From an uncultured Microbacterium sp. (GTDB lineage: Bacteria; Actinomycetota; Actinomycetes; Actinomycetales; Microbacteriaceae), in assembly GCA_913774845.1 (NCBI GenBank), contig CAJYJO010000005.1, forward strand, positions 1 to 51,754: a DNA stretch of 51,754 nt, read 5' to 3'. Both the position numbers and the translations under genes were made by a program. Positions within the stretch are counted from its first letter, which is position 1, and every line of letters begins with the position of its first letter. The notes under the pieces were generated by a model. That model saw only the letters and a list, made by a program, of their open reading frames with translations, was not told the origin of the DNA and made no database searches. Positions 6,806 to 15,233 of the stretch are shown in pieces.

Positions 6806-7408
6806 GTGAGCGACCCGCTAAATCTGCCTCAGTTAGTGAACCTCGCCTACAGCGTTGACGATGACAGTGAACATGAGGGTGGTGGAGTGTGCGCGGCTCT
6901 CCTCGGCGATAGCGAAGACGAGATGAGGATCGCCCTCATCAACCAGTATCTGAGCGCGATTCGGATTCTGGCAGAAAGCATCGGAGCGTCGACCAACGAC
7001 TGGACGCTCGGGCGCCCCCTCGTTTTTCTCGCGCACCACCTCGTGGAGGTCTCCCTCAAGGCCGCAATCGAGGGGCGCGGGGCGAGCGTGCCGAGGTCCC
7101 ATGACCTTCCAACTCTGACCGCCGTGGCGCGCTCCGCTGGATGCTTCGAGGGCGTTAGCGCTGAGGCTTCCGCCTGGTACGAGGATCTCTCGGAGCAAGT
7201 GAATTCGATTACAGGAGATGGCACCCCAGGACGGTTCTTCGACGGGAAAGTCGGCGGCGCGGCCATCGATCAGCGCTGGTGCTGCCTCAACGTAGACCTG
7301 ATCGTCGAGGCAACAGGGGCATTCGCTGAGTTGTGCGTTGCTGACGTCATGCGTTGCGAAGCGGAAGCCATTCCCAGTAGAGAAGGCGGTCGGCTCGATG
7401 ACCGATAG
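6806..7408 (+). CDS. HEPN-like protein of the defence island
   Basis: A 200-residue soluble protein beginning at GTG 6806. The central helical part, RPLVFLAHHLVEVSLKAAIEGRGASVPRSHDLPTL (about residues 70-105), resembles HEPN-type domains, in which a helix rich in His/Glu is followed by a conserved HDL and paired helices. Many HEPN proteins are toxins or RNases in defence and toxin-antitoxin systems, but the Rx4-6H catalytic motif is not clear here, so activity is uncertain. It is convergent with the PD-(D/E)XK nuclease at 7516, so the two are not in one operon. Base composition is less GC-rich than in the flanking genes. Confidence 0.5.
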   Translation: MSDPLNLPQLVNLAYSVDDDSEHEGGGVCAALLGDSEDEMRIALINQYLSAIRILAESIGASTNDWTLGRPLVFLAHHLVEVSLKAAIEGRGASVPRSHDLPTLTAVARSAGCFEGVSAEASAWYEDLSEQVNSITGDGTPGRFFDGKVGGAAIDQRWCCLNVDLIVEATGAFAELCVADVMRCEAEAIPSREGGRLDDR

Positions 7409-7492
7409 CCCTCGGCAGCCGCCGGTGTGATGCCTCACGAGATTGGGTTGCCTCACGCGCGCATAATCACCGTTAATCGGCGTAATCCCGCG

Positions 7493-7510
7493 GCCAGCGA
7501 ACTCGCTGGC
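7493..7510. terminator. short hairpin between convergent genes
   Basis: GCCAGCGA (7493-7500) and TCGCTGGC (7503-7510) form an 8-bp perfect stem with a two-base gap. It lies between the 3' ends of the HEPN-like gene and the nuclease gene. There is no T run, so a terminator role rests on position only. Confidence 0.4.
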
Positions 7511-7515
7511 TGTGC

Positions 7516-8385
7516 CTACTGAACAGGTCCTGTAGTGGCACTCGAACCGTCGAAATCGATGACGTCGATCTGGTGCGCAATGAGTGCTGAGGTCACCGCG
7601 CGCATCAGCGCAATGCGAGCGACTTCGATTGCGGCTCGCAAGTGTGGGATTGCGACATAGTCGCCGACCTTCTCCGCGCGAGCCGCCGGAGTTACCGCGT
7701 GTCGCAAATCCCGCACGCACTTTCTGATCGGGGCAATATGCGAACGTGTGCCGGGCACAGACGAGGCGGGCAGGCTGCGGAGCACGAATCTCGCGTCTCG
7801 CGTGTTGAGCTGACCGGTTGCCAGGAACTCCTCGACGTCTCGAATTGCGTCCAGCTGCATCTGATGCGACCACTCGGCGCCCGCGGGATGGGTGAACGCT
7901 GGCCGGTCAAAGACGATGCTCAGTTGGCGCACGTAGACCGCTGTGATGTCGTGCAGAGGCAGTTCTGCCATATACCGCTGGGAGGCGCCGAGGTTATTCA
8001 TCAGGTCCACCGCGATGTCGTCCCATGAACTTACTATGACGAGGAACGGGTGTGTCTTCGTCGCCTTGCGTGCAGCGAGTTGATCGCTAGTGTCTCGTGG
8101 TGCAGTCGTGTAGATGATGAACCGGCTAATGCCTCCCGGGAATGCGGTAGCCTTCAGCGATTCACTCGATACCTCATTTTCCCCGAGTGACTTCACGTGC
8201 TTGCATTGATAGCCGTCCGACGTCCCGTCGGCGCGTGTGATCAACACGTCGACACCGTGCTGCGCCTGCCCGTTGCGTCCGAACCGCTGGACGGTCGCGT
8301 CGGGATGACGATCGCGACTGAGCCGTTCGACGAGCGCTTCGAAGTCCTGATCCGTCGGCGGCAGAGGAAACTTGTACGGTTCCAT
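7516..8385 (-). CDS. PD-(D/E)XK restriction-type nuclease
   Basis: From ATG 8385 the protein has 289 residues. The N-terminal half carries a nuclease core of the kind found in defence NTPases and effectors: FEALVERL, then RFGRNGQAQHGVDVLITRADG with the catalytic Asp in GVDV, DGYQCKHVKSLGE with the Q-x-K element, and later RFIIYTTAPRD and FLVIVSSWDDIAVDL. The C-terminal half, about 130 residues, is helical and unrecognised; it could sense the signal or bind a partner. ATG 8385 has GGAAG before it; ATG 8394 and an upstream start at 8508 are also in frame. Likely role: DNA cleavage in anti-phage defence. No methylase sits next to it, so it is not a simple type II enzyme. Confidence 0.65.
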   Translation of the reverse strand: MEPYKFPLPPTDQDFEALVERLSRDRHPDATVQRFGRNGQAQHGVDVLITRADGTSDGYQCKHVKSLGENEVSSESLKATAFPGGISRFIIYTTAPRDTSDQLAARKATKTHPFLVIVSSWDDIAVDLMNNLGASQRYMAELPLHDITAVYVRQLSIVFDRPAFTHPAGAEWSHQMQLDAIRDVEEFLATGQLNTRDARFVLRSLPASSVPGTRSHIAPIRKCVRDLRHAVTPAARAEKVGDYVAIPHLRAAIEVARIALMRAVTSALIAHQIDVIDFDGSSATTGPVQ

Positions 8386-8778
8386 GTCTTCCATCTTGCG
8401 CGGCGCCTGGGTGCGAAGATTACGCCACACCGTTGCATACCCGATGCCTAGCTCCACGGGGCGGCTGCTTGCCACGTCCTCCGCAGTGCGCAGAGTGCTG
8501 GTTCGCATGGTCGCGTGATGCCCTCGCCTGCTTAAGCCGTGCGGTGAGACGACACGTTGCCGACTACAGGGACTTTCGACTTGCCGACGACCCGAGGTGG
8601 TGGACCGCGCGAATCAGTACTGCAGGTCCCGAGGTGCTTCGTAGGCGCCCAGAATGGAGCCAAAGGTGCGCTGATGTATGGCCACCTGGGCGTACTTCTT
8701 CGCAACCGACCGCGGCGGATACCTACGAGAGAGTGCGGTGATGCTCGGGCATCGAGTGCCGTCAGCTCCTTCGCCAAC
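8386..8778. other. about 390 bases without a supported gene
   Basis: Apart from a possible N-terminal extension of the nuclease gene (to 8508), I see no reading frame here with convincing protein features and no clear hairpin or repeat. Confidence 0.4.
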
Positions 8779-9198
8779 TCACGAAGCAGACGCGAGCCGT
8801 TCAAGTTCCTTTCGAATGCAGTCGAGCCGCGCCACGTTCACGCTGTCCAAGTTGTCCATGACGATTAGCGCCCGGTTCTCGTAACTCGTGGCGAGAGTTC
8901 CGTCACCTAGGAGGTAGTCCACTCCATGAATGGCGTTGCCGCGATCGCTCATCCAAAACCTGGCAAGCCGAAAAGCCCCGCGCTCGCGCTCACCAGCACC
9001 CACGACCTCCACGGTCTCTAGGTCGGGATATTCAGCTGCCTTTTGCGCGTCCAGTGCTGGCTGAACCAGTTCGCCGATCTCTGAGAGCAACTTGGCTCGC
9101 CGGCTCACTTCTTCGCGCCGTCGCACTTCGTCAAACTCATTAACCGCATCTCGCTTGCCGCGCGTTCGCTCTCGAGCTACCCGATCCGCATCGTTCAT
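8779..9198 (-). CDS. hypothetical protein, N-terminal coiled coil
   Basis: ATG 9198 opens a 139-residue frame. Residues 1-50 are highly charged and helical (VARERTRGKRDAVNEFDEVRRREEVSRRAKLL), a likely coiled coil. The rest looks like a small alpha/beta domain: FRLARFWMSDRGNAIHGVDYLLGDGTLATSYENRALIVMDN. I do not recognise the family. It is on the same strand as the nuclease at 7516-8385 but about 390 bases upstream of it. An in-frame start at 9267 is possible but lacks support. Confidence 0.45.
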   Translation of the reverse strand: MNDADRVARERTRGKRDAVNEFDEVRRREEVSRRAKLLSEIGELVQPALDAQKAAEYPDLETVEVVGAGERERGAFRLARFWMSDRGNAIHGVDYLLGDGTLATSYENRALIVMDNLDSVNVARLDCIRKELERLASAS

Positions 9199-10020
9199 GA
9201 ACCCAAGGTTCGCACGAGGCGGGTGGCTTACGGAACTGGGCTGCCCGCATGTGGAGGAGTCCCCCAAGGCCCGCTGAGCCGGAGAGGCAGCAATCGGAGT
9301 GACTACATCGATACGTCATTCCTGGCGGAAGCTACGCGACTTGGCCTCATCACAGTCCCGCAATGGCCCGCATCGGCCTGCTACGTCTTACCGTACATGT
9401 CACGGTGGACCGCGGGCGGACGGGGTCCATGACCTGTGCGCCGTGCACGGTCAGCAGTGCCCGCTCGGCTCATATGGCACCGCTGTGGAGAAACACGATC
9501 GCCGAGCCATTCCCCGCCGTCGCGGCCGGGCGCATCGCTCGGCGCGCGCCCAGATCACGGTAGATGCAGACGATCCCCACGCGCCGTACCCGCGGCCTCT
9601 CGAGAGCCCCCCGCCGGACTTGTACCATCTACGCGTGCGTCGCCTAGACCGTCTGGTCTTCGAAGCGAAGCCATCCGAGGGGCCGGTCACAGGCCTCCTG
9701 TCGACGCCTAAAGGCTGCGGGCAGTACGGTTCGGAGCCTTTCGACGAGATGTCGCTCTCCTCCTGGAAAGTGTTCATGCCGGAGAGCTTCGTGAGGCGAG
9801 CGGTCGGGTTTTGTGGACCACAGTCGTCGATCCGTTGGCGACGGCCACAATGATGCGCACCTTCGTCGAACGGTCGCGGGCGGTTCGATCCGCAGCCTCC
9901 CTTTCAACGTCCCACCGCTTTTCGAAGTTGCTCGCCAAACAAAGGTCGCCCGGGAAAGTCGCCGAGAAATGGATCCAGGGCTCGCGGTGATCGCGGGACT
10001 GAGGAAACTTCTACCGCTGC
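9199..10020. other. about 0.8 kb without a recognisable gene inside the island
   Basis: Open frames exist on both strands, but none has clear domains, a good ribosome-binding site or consistent codon use. Short stretches look protein-like in changing frames, for example minus-strand LVERLRTVLPAAFRRRQEACDRPLGWLRFEDQTV near 9650-9750. This pattern suggests a decayed gene rather than non-coding DNA. Confidence 0.35.
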
Positions 10021-10278
10021 TCAGACCTCGCGTGCGACCGGCCTCGCGATGTACACCTTGTGTTTCGCGAACCGATCGCCGATGGCTGGGACGAAGCGAG
10101 GGCGATTCTCGTCAAGCAGCAGGGTCAGCGCGTTCGTCCGTTGAGCTCCGGCGACGCAAGGGAGGTAGGTCGGATCGATGCGATCACGATCAACCAGCAG
10201 GAGTTCTCCGACTCCGAACCAAGCGGGGTACTCAGAGCACGGAGCCAGCGCTGCTGAGGCGAGACCGGAGACACGACC
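10021..10278 (-). pseudogene. in-frame 3' gene remnant directly after res
   Basis: After the res stop (10281-10279) the same frame stays open for 85 more codons, to TGA at 10023-10021. It reads as well-formed protein: YPAWFGVGELLLVDRDRID, then PTYLPCVAGAQRTNALTLLL, DENRPRFVPAIGDRF, KHKVYIARPVAREV. There is no ATG or GTG near its 5' end, so it is not a normal gene. It may be the tail of a deleted gene or a read-through extension of Res. The GVGELLLVDRDRID part recalls the nucleotide-binding fold of E1/ThiF proteins, but only weakly. Confidence 0.4.
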
Positions 10279-13275
10279 TTAGAGTCCCCACGATCCGGGT
10301 ACTGCCCTTGCGTAGTCTTCGATTCCGATCGCTTGGAAGTGGCGTTTGGCGGACTTGATTTTGGCGAGTTCGGTGGGGCGGAGCTTCGAGTCGTCGAGGG
10401 TGCTCTTCGTCTCGCGGATCATGTAGATCCGGTCCTTGCCGTCCTCCTGCTTGATGATCGCCCAATCAGGGTTGTACGGGCCGACGGGGGTGTCGACCTT
10501 GAACTTGGCGGGCAATTTCATGAAGAGCTTGATGTCCTCGCGCGAGTCGAGCAGCTCCGCGAACTGGCGCTCCACATCGGAGTCGAAGATGACGTAATCG
10601 AAGTCGGTTTTCTGAGTGTGCTGCACCTTATACATCTGGTCGAGGAAGCGTTCCTTTTCCTCCTCACCGTCCCGCTGCAGCTCGCGTAGCTCGTAGACCG
10701 AGCCTGCGATTCGCTCGTACTGGATTCCGTCGACGACAATCTTGGCCAGTTCGCGCTGCAGCACTCGTTTGGTCATCGCAGTGAAGTCGTTCGGGTTGCC
10801 GATGAACTCGCTCAGCCGCTCGCTGCCGACCAGGATGTCGACGATAGTCTTGCGGGTGAGGGAGGTCGCCTCCTGCAGCTCCGTGATGACGTCGGGCAGA
10901 TCGTAGCTGCCCTTGAGATCGGCCGAGCGGGTGCCGAGTTCTTCACCCTTGGCGCCGCCTCTCAGCACCTTGACTCCGGCGCGGGTGACCTGGATGCGCA
11001 GCGCGTCGATCTTCGGCGCTTCACGGATCGCCCGGATAGCGTTCTCGATCAGCTGGTCACGACCGACCCGGACGCGGTAGGTGGTCTTCTGGCTGATCGT
11101 CTCCCAGAACTCCTCGAACTCCGGGTTCGCGTAGAGCTGCTTGTTAAGCACGCGCGGCTGACGCTTGCTGACCGGCTTGACGTACTTGCCGATGTTGGCG
11201 CGCTCAACCAGCTCGATGATGATCGACTCAGCCCAGACGAAGTCGACGGGCAGCGCGAGGTCGAAGCCAAGCTGGTTCGGCTGGAACTTCGAGGTGACCG
11301 CGCCGTCCTTATCGATGAAGCCCTTGTCCTTGAGGTGCTCCCACACCAGCACGGATCGCTGGTAGCCGAACTGGTCGTCCATGAGCGCACCGTTCTCGTC
11401 CTGCAGCGGAATCTTCGAGAACTCCGCTCGGCGCACCCGGCCGATCTCGACCCCGGCGTCCTTGTACTCGCGCTGGAGCGCATCCGCGAACTTCGTGTAC
11501 GACTCGTTCGCGACGACAGTCAGCGTCGCGACGCCACGGTCAGCAACACGGGTGTAGCCGTGGTCCGTCTTTGCGACGGGGAGGCGCAGACCACGTCCGA
11601 GGGTCTGGCGACGCTCAGTCTCGGCACCCATCTCACGCAGGGTGCAGATCTGGAAGACGTTCGGGTTGTCCCAGCCCTCGCGCAGAGCAGAGTGACTGAA
11701 GATGAACCGCACGGGCTCGTTCTCGTCGAGCAGCCGTTCCTTCTGCTGCATGATCAGTTCGTAGGCGTCGTCATCGGCCTTGGTGGTGCCGGACGAGTCT
11801 TGGAAGGTGGTTGTCTTGCCGCGTTTGATCTGGGAGAAGTACGCCCGGCGCAGTTCACTCGGCGCCTGCGGTAGCAGCTCCTGGTAGCGTGTATACTTCG
11901 CACGCTCCTCGACGAAGACCTCGTCGAACCACTGCACGAAGTCACCGCTCGCGTCGTCGTTGTTTGTGCCGTCACCCAGGTAGCTGGCGACCTTATCGAC
12001 GAAGAAGAGGCTGAGCACCTTGATGCCCTTGGCGCGGAGCATCGATTCCTTGCGCAGGTGCTCGCGGATGGTCTCGCGGATCATCTCCTTGTAGATCGCG
12101 CCGGCCGATGCGCCGATGCTCTCGCCCTCGTACAGGAACCCGTGGGTGGTGAGGTCGACGTAGGCAGGCTCGATGCTCATCTCGTTGATGCGCCAGCCCT
12201 CATAGATCGGATTGTTCGTCAGGCGCGCATCCGACAGCTCCTGATGCTGCTTCACGCTCACGACCCGGCGCTCGAGCGAACCATCGGCCTTGCGGAACGA
12301 CAACTCCAGCCGGGCCGACCACGACGGCTCCCGCCGCACCTCAACCAGCTTGATGTACGGCGTCGCATCTGCACCCTGCTGGGCCACCTCAGCGACGACG
12401 ATCTGCTTCACCAGAGCGAGATCGTGGGCGTCGACCGGGTCGAGCCGGTAGACGACGTTGCGCTGCTTCTTGTGCGTCGCGCTGTAACGCAAGGTGAAGA
12501 CGGGATCGAGTTCACCGACCGCCGACTGCGATAGCTGCGACTCCATGTTCTGCGGTTCGTCCATGATGACAACCGGGTGGGTCGCCTTCAGGTAGTCGAT
12601 CGGGCGCAGCCCGTTCAGCTTGTCGCGGGTCTGGTGGATGATACGGGTGTTCGCGTTGCCACGGATCGAGTCGATCGTCATAATCAGGATCTGCACGTTC
12701 GTGGACGTTGCGAACGACTGGACCTCTTCAGCGCTCTTGCCGCTATAGATCGAGGCATCGAAGGTGATGCCCTGCGGCTTGTAGAGGTTCTCGAAGTGCT
12801 CGCGCATGAGCCGGATGCTCGTGCTGACGCCCTCACGGATCGCGACGCTCGGCACGAGGATCACGAACTTCGTGAAGTTGTAGCGAACGGCCAGATCGAA
12901 GATCGTGCGCAGGTAGACATACGTCTTACCCGTACCGGTCTCCATCTCAATGTCGAAGTCGAGCGCGGTGCCCGCAAGCGACGACGCAACCTCAAGGCCG
13001 TTCCGATCCTGCACACGCTGTAGGTTCGCGAGGATCAGGTCACGATCGAGCACCAGGCTGTTGCCGACCGCGCCGACCTCCTGTGTGAGGTCGATGTCGA
13101 GCGCGGCCTGATCCGAATCGGGTAGTACCGCCGCACCACGCAAGGTCGTGACCAGCTTCTCGGCGTCCTTCGGCTGTCCGTCGAACAGGTCGACCACCGA
13201 GGCGGTCGCATCCAACTGATACGGCTGACTGGCGTCGAACTGAAATCCTGATCCGCTAGCTGTGCTGTTCTTCAT
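10279..13275 (-). CDS. res: type III restriction endonuclease subunit Res
   Basis: A 998-residue superfamily 2 helicase-nuclease, the expected length for type III Res. Walker A is METGTGKT at residues 111-118. The Walker B box is DEPQ (239-242, after VVIM), and motif III is RYSAT (263-267). Late helicase motifs are SALREGWDNP and QTLGRGLRLP. The C-terminal PD-(D/E)XK nuclease shows D937 in YNPDWA, then E955 and K957 in RETKS. Res uses ATP to move or switch on DNA between two inversely oriented unmethylated sites and cuts about 25 bp away. It starts two bases after the mod stop, so translation is probably coupled. No lesion is seen. Confidence 0.93.
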   Translation of the reverse strand: MKNSTASGSGFQFDASQPYQLDATASVVDLFDGQPKDAEKLVTTLRGAAVLPDSDQAALDIDLTQEVGAVGNSLVLDRDLILANLQRVQDRNGLEVASSLAGTALDFDIEMETGTGKTYVYLRTIFDLAVRYNFTKFVILVPSVAIREGVSTSIRLMREHFENLYKPQGITFDASIYSGKSAEEVQSFATSTNVQILIMTIDSIRGNANTRIIHQTRDKLNGLRPIDYLKATHPVVIMDEPQNMESQLSQSAVGELDPVFTLRYSATHKKQRNVVYRLDPVDAHDLALVKQIVVAEVAQQGADATPYIKLVEVRREPSWSARLELSFRKADGSLERRVVSVKQHQELSDARLTNNPIYEGWRINEMSIEPAYVDLTTHGFLYEGESIGASAGAIYKEMIRETIREHLRKESMLRAKGIKVLSLFFVDKVASYLGDGTNNDDASGDFVQWFDEVFVEERAKYTRYQELLPQAPSELRRAYFSQIKRGKTTTFQDSSGTTKADDDAYELIMQQKERLLDENEPVRFIFSHSALREGWDNPNVFQICTLREMGAETERRQTLGRGLRLPVAKTDHGYTRVADRGVATLTVVANESYTKFADALQREYKDAGVEIGRVRRAEFSKIPLQDENGALMDDQFGYQRSVLVWEHLKDKGFIDKDGAVTSKFQPNQLGFDLALPVDFVWAESIIIELVERANIGKYVKPVSKRQPRVLNKQLYANPEFEEFWETISQKTTYRVRVGRDQLIENAIRAIREAPKIDALRIQVTRAGVKVLRGGAKGEELGTRSADLKGSYDLPDVITELQEATSLTRKTIVDILVGSERLSEFIGNPNDFTAMTKRVLQRELAKIVVDGIQYERIAGSVYELRELQRDGEEEKERFLDQMYKVQHTQKTDFDYVIFDSDVERQFAELLDSREDIKLFMKLPAKFKVDTPVGPYNPDWAIIKQEDGKDRIYMIRETKSTLDDSKLRPTELAKIKSAKRHFQAIGIEDYARAVPGSWGL

Positions 13276-13277
13276 GC

Positions 13278-15173
13278 TCAGGCTGTCCAGAGCTCAATGC
13301 CCTTGCTCTTTGCGAGCTGGGACAGGTTGGTTTTGAGTTCGTCGTCACCCTGGAAGGCGTCCTCGAGCACGATGATCCGCGTCGGAGACTCGTCAACGAG
13401 TACACGGAGCTGCTCGAGCGTCGGCTTGACGTGCTCGTTCAAATAGGCCAGCAGGGCGATGTCGCCGTCGCGATCCCGCACAAGACGGACGTCGAGGCCA
13501 CCGACCTCAGCAGGTGAGATCGCCTCGGACAGCGAGTAACCCTGCTTGAGCAGGATCTCACTGAGTAACTCATCGGCCGAGGCATCGTCAGTCGCACTGT
13601 CACGAAGACTGAGCAGGTGCTGCTGCAGCGCGTCCTCTTCGACGTCGCTCGACAGCCGCCACTTGGCGAAGTTCGTGTCGGAAAGCTTGTACGCACGGAA
13701 ACCGGTATCGAGAGCCACATCTGGCGCCGCGAGCTGGTTCTCTAGGTTTCCATTGATCTCGTTTCCCGCCAGTTTGAGTCGCTCGCGAGAGACCTCCGAG
13801 ATACTGGCGAACCCTGCTCGCCGAGCTTCTGAGTCGTCAGGGGTTGGCTCCGGAAGCTGTACTTGGATGTGACGGCGTCTTCCTCCGTCCTCAGCGTTCA
13901 GGCGCATAACAGCGTGACCCAGAGTTCCCGACCCGGAGAAAAAATCAAGGATTACTGAGTCCTTCTCTGAACCGATCCGGAGAAGGGTCTCGATCAAACC
14001 AACTGGCTTCGGAGTTTCGAACGCAGCAACACCTCCGAAGAGTCGTTTGAGTTCATTCTTCGCGCTCTCATTCGTGCCTGCTTCTGCGGCGAAGAGCATC
14101 GTCTCGGGCGTAAGTCCGCGTTCCTTCGCATCCAGATAGGTTTTAATACGCGGCACACCATTGCCATCTTTGCCAAACCAGATACGTCCCTCTGAGATGG
14201 CTTGCTGCATCGCCTCCTGCGTATATGCCCAGCAACGACCGCTGGGCAGCTCGTGATGCTTCCCATTGGGAGCCACTAAAGTATAGAACTGCGAAGCTGT
14301 CGCATGACCAGCTTGCGCAGTAGCGGGATCAGACTTCCAGGCACCACGCGGATCGTTGTCGGGATTACCGTAACTTGCCAACGCCTTGCCAGTCATCGGG
14401 AGCTGGGAAAGCGCACGCTCTCTGACTGCGGACTTTCGGTAGCAGTAAATAGTGTCGTGCCGGTACGAGACCGTTTTTCGGTTCTCTCGATTCGTCCGTT
14501 TCTCCCACACGAACGTCGCAACAAAGTTATCTTCTCCAAAGATCTCGTCACAGACCCTACGGAGATGGGCAGACTCGTTGTCGTCGATCGAGATGAAGAT
14601 CACGCCATCGTCCGTCAGCAGGTTCCGCGCGAGCTTGAGGCGCGGATACATCATGTTGAGCCAGTTGGAGTGATAGCGGCCCTCGGTCTCGGCGTTCGTC
14701 GTGACCTTCTTGCCCTCCTCGTTGACCTGGCGCGTCCACTCGAGGTAGGTGTCGAGGCCCTCCTTGTAGTCGTCCGGGTAGACGAAGTCCTTGCCGGTGT
14801 TGTACGGAGGGTCGATGTAGATCAGCTTGATCTTGGCGTGGTAATGCTTCTGCAAGATCTTGAGCACTTCGAGGTTGTCGCCCTCGATGAAGACGTTCTG
14901 CGTCGTGTCCCAGTCCTTCGAGTTGTCGAAGTCGGGCTTCAGCGTCGCCGTGGTCGGCTCCTGCGCCGCTCGCAGAGCGCGCTTCTTTCCGGGCCAGAAG
15001 AGTCCGAAGCGTTCGCTGCTGTCGGCTGCGTCACCGTCGAGCAGTTCCTTGAGCTTCTCGACATCCACCTTGCCGTCGGCGATGGCCTCGGGAATCAGAT
15101 CGGCAAGCTGCGCTGCCAGCTCGGTCTGGAAGTTCGGAGTACTGGATGGTGTTTCGTAGATCTCGTCAGTCAT
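13278..15173 (-). CDS. mod: type III DNA adenine methyltransferase Mod
   Basis: A 631-residue beta-class N6-adenine methyltransferase, normal length for type III Mod. The catalytic motif DPPYNTG is at residues 121-127 and the AdoMet-binding motif FFSGSGT at 411-417. The roughly 285 residues between them hold the target-recognition region. The C-terminal part (from about 540: EVGGLDVRLVRD..ALLAYLNEHVKPT..TRIIVLEDAF) is the region that contacts Res. It methylates one strand of an asymmetric site and gives specificity to the complex. It lies between the SNF2 helicase (61 bases upstream) and res on the same strand. The target sequence cannot be read from the protein. Confidence 0.93.
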   Translation of the reverse strand: MTDEIYETPSSTPNFQTELAAQLADLIPEAIADGKVDVEKLKELLDGDAADSSERFGLFWPGKKRALRAAQEPTTATLKPDFDNSKDWDTTQNVFIEGDNLEVLKILQKHYHAKIKLIYIDPPYNTGKDFVYPDDYKEGLDTYLEWTRQVNEEGKKVTTNAETEGRYHSNWLNMMYPRLKLARNLLTDDGVIFISIDDNESAHLRRVCDEIFGEDNFVATFVWEKRTNRENRKTVSYRHDTIYCYRKSAVRERALSQLPMTGKALASYGNPDNDPRGAWKSDPATAQAGHATASQFYTLVAPNGKHHELPSGRCWAYTQEAMQQAISEGRIWFGKDGNGVPRIKTYLDAKERGLTPETMLFAAEAGTNESAKNELKRLFGGVAAFETPKPVGLIETLLRIGSEKDSVILDFFSGSGTLGHAVMRLNAEDGGRRRHIQVQLPEPTPDDSEARRAGFASISEVSRERLKLAGNEINGNLENQLAAPDVALDTGFRAYKLSDTNFAKWRLSSDVEEDALQQHLLSLRDSATDDASADELLSEILLKQGYSLSEAISPAEVGGLDVRLVRDRDGDIALLAYLNEHVKPTLEQLRVLVDESPTRIIVLEDAFQGDDELKTNLSQLAKSKGIELWTA

Positions 15174-15233
15174 TCAGGTAATTCTCTCTCATGAGATTAA
15201 CAATTTGCGTCAGGTTTGTGCATGGCCCGGGGT

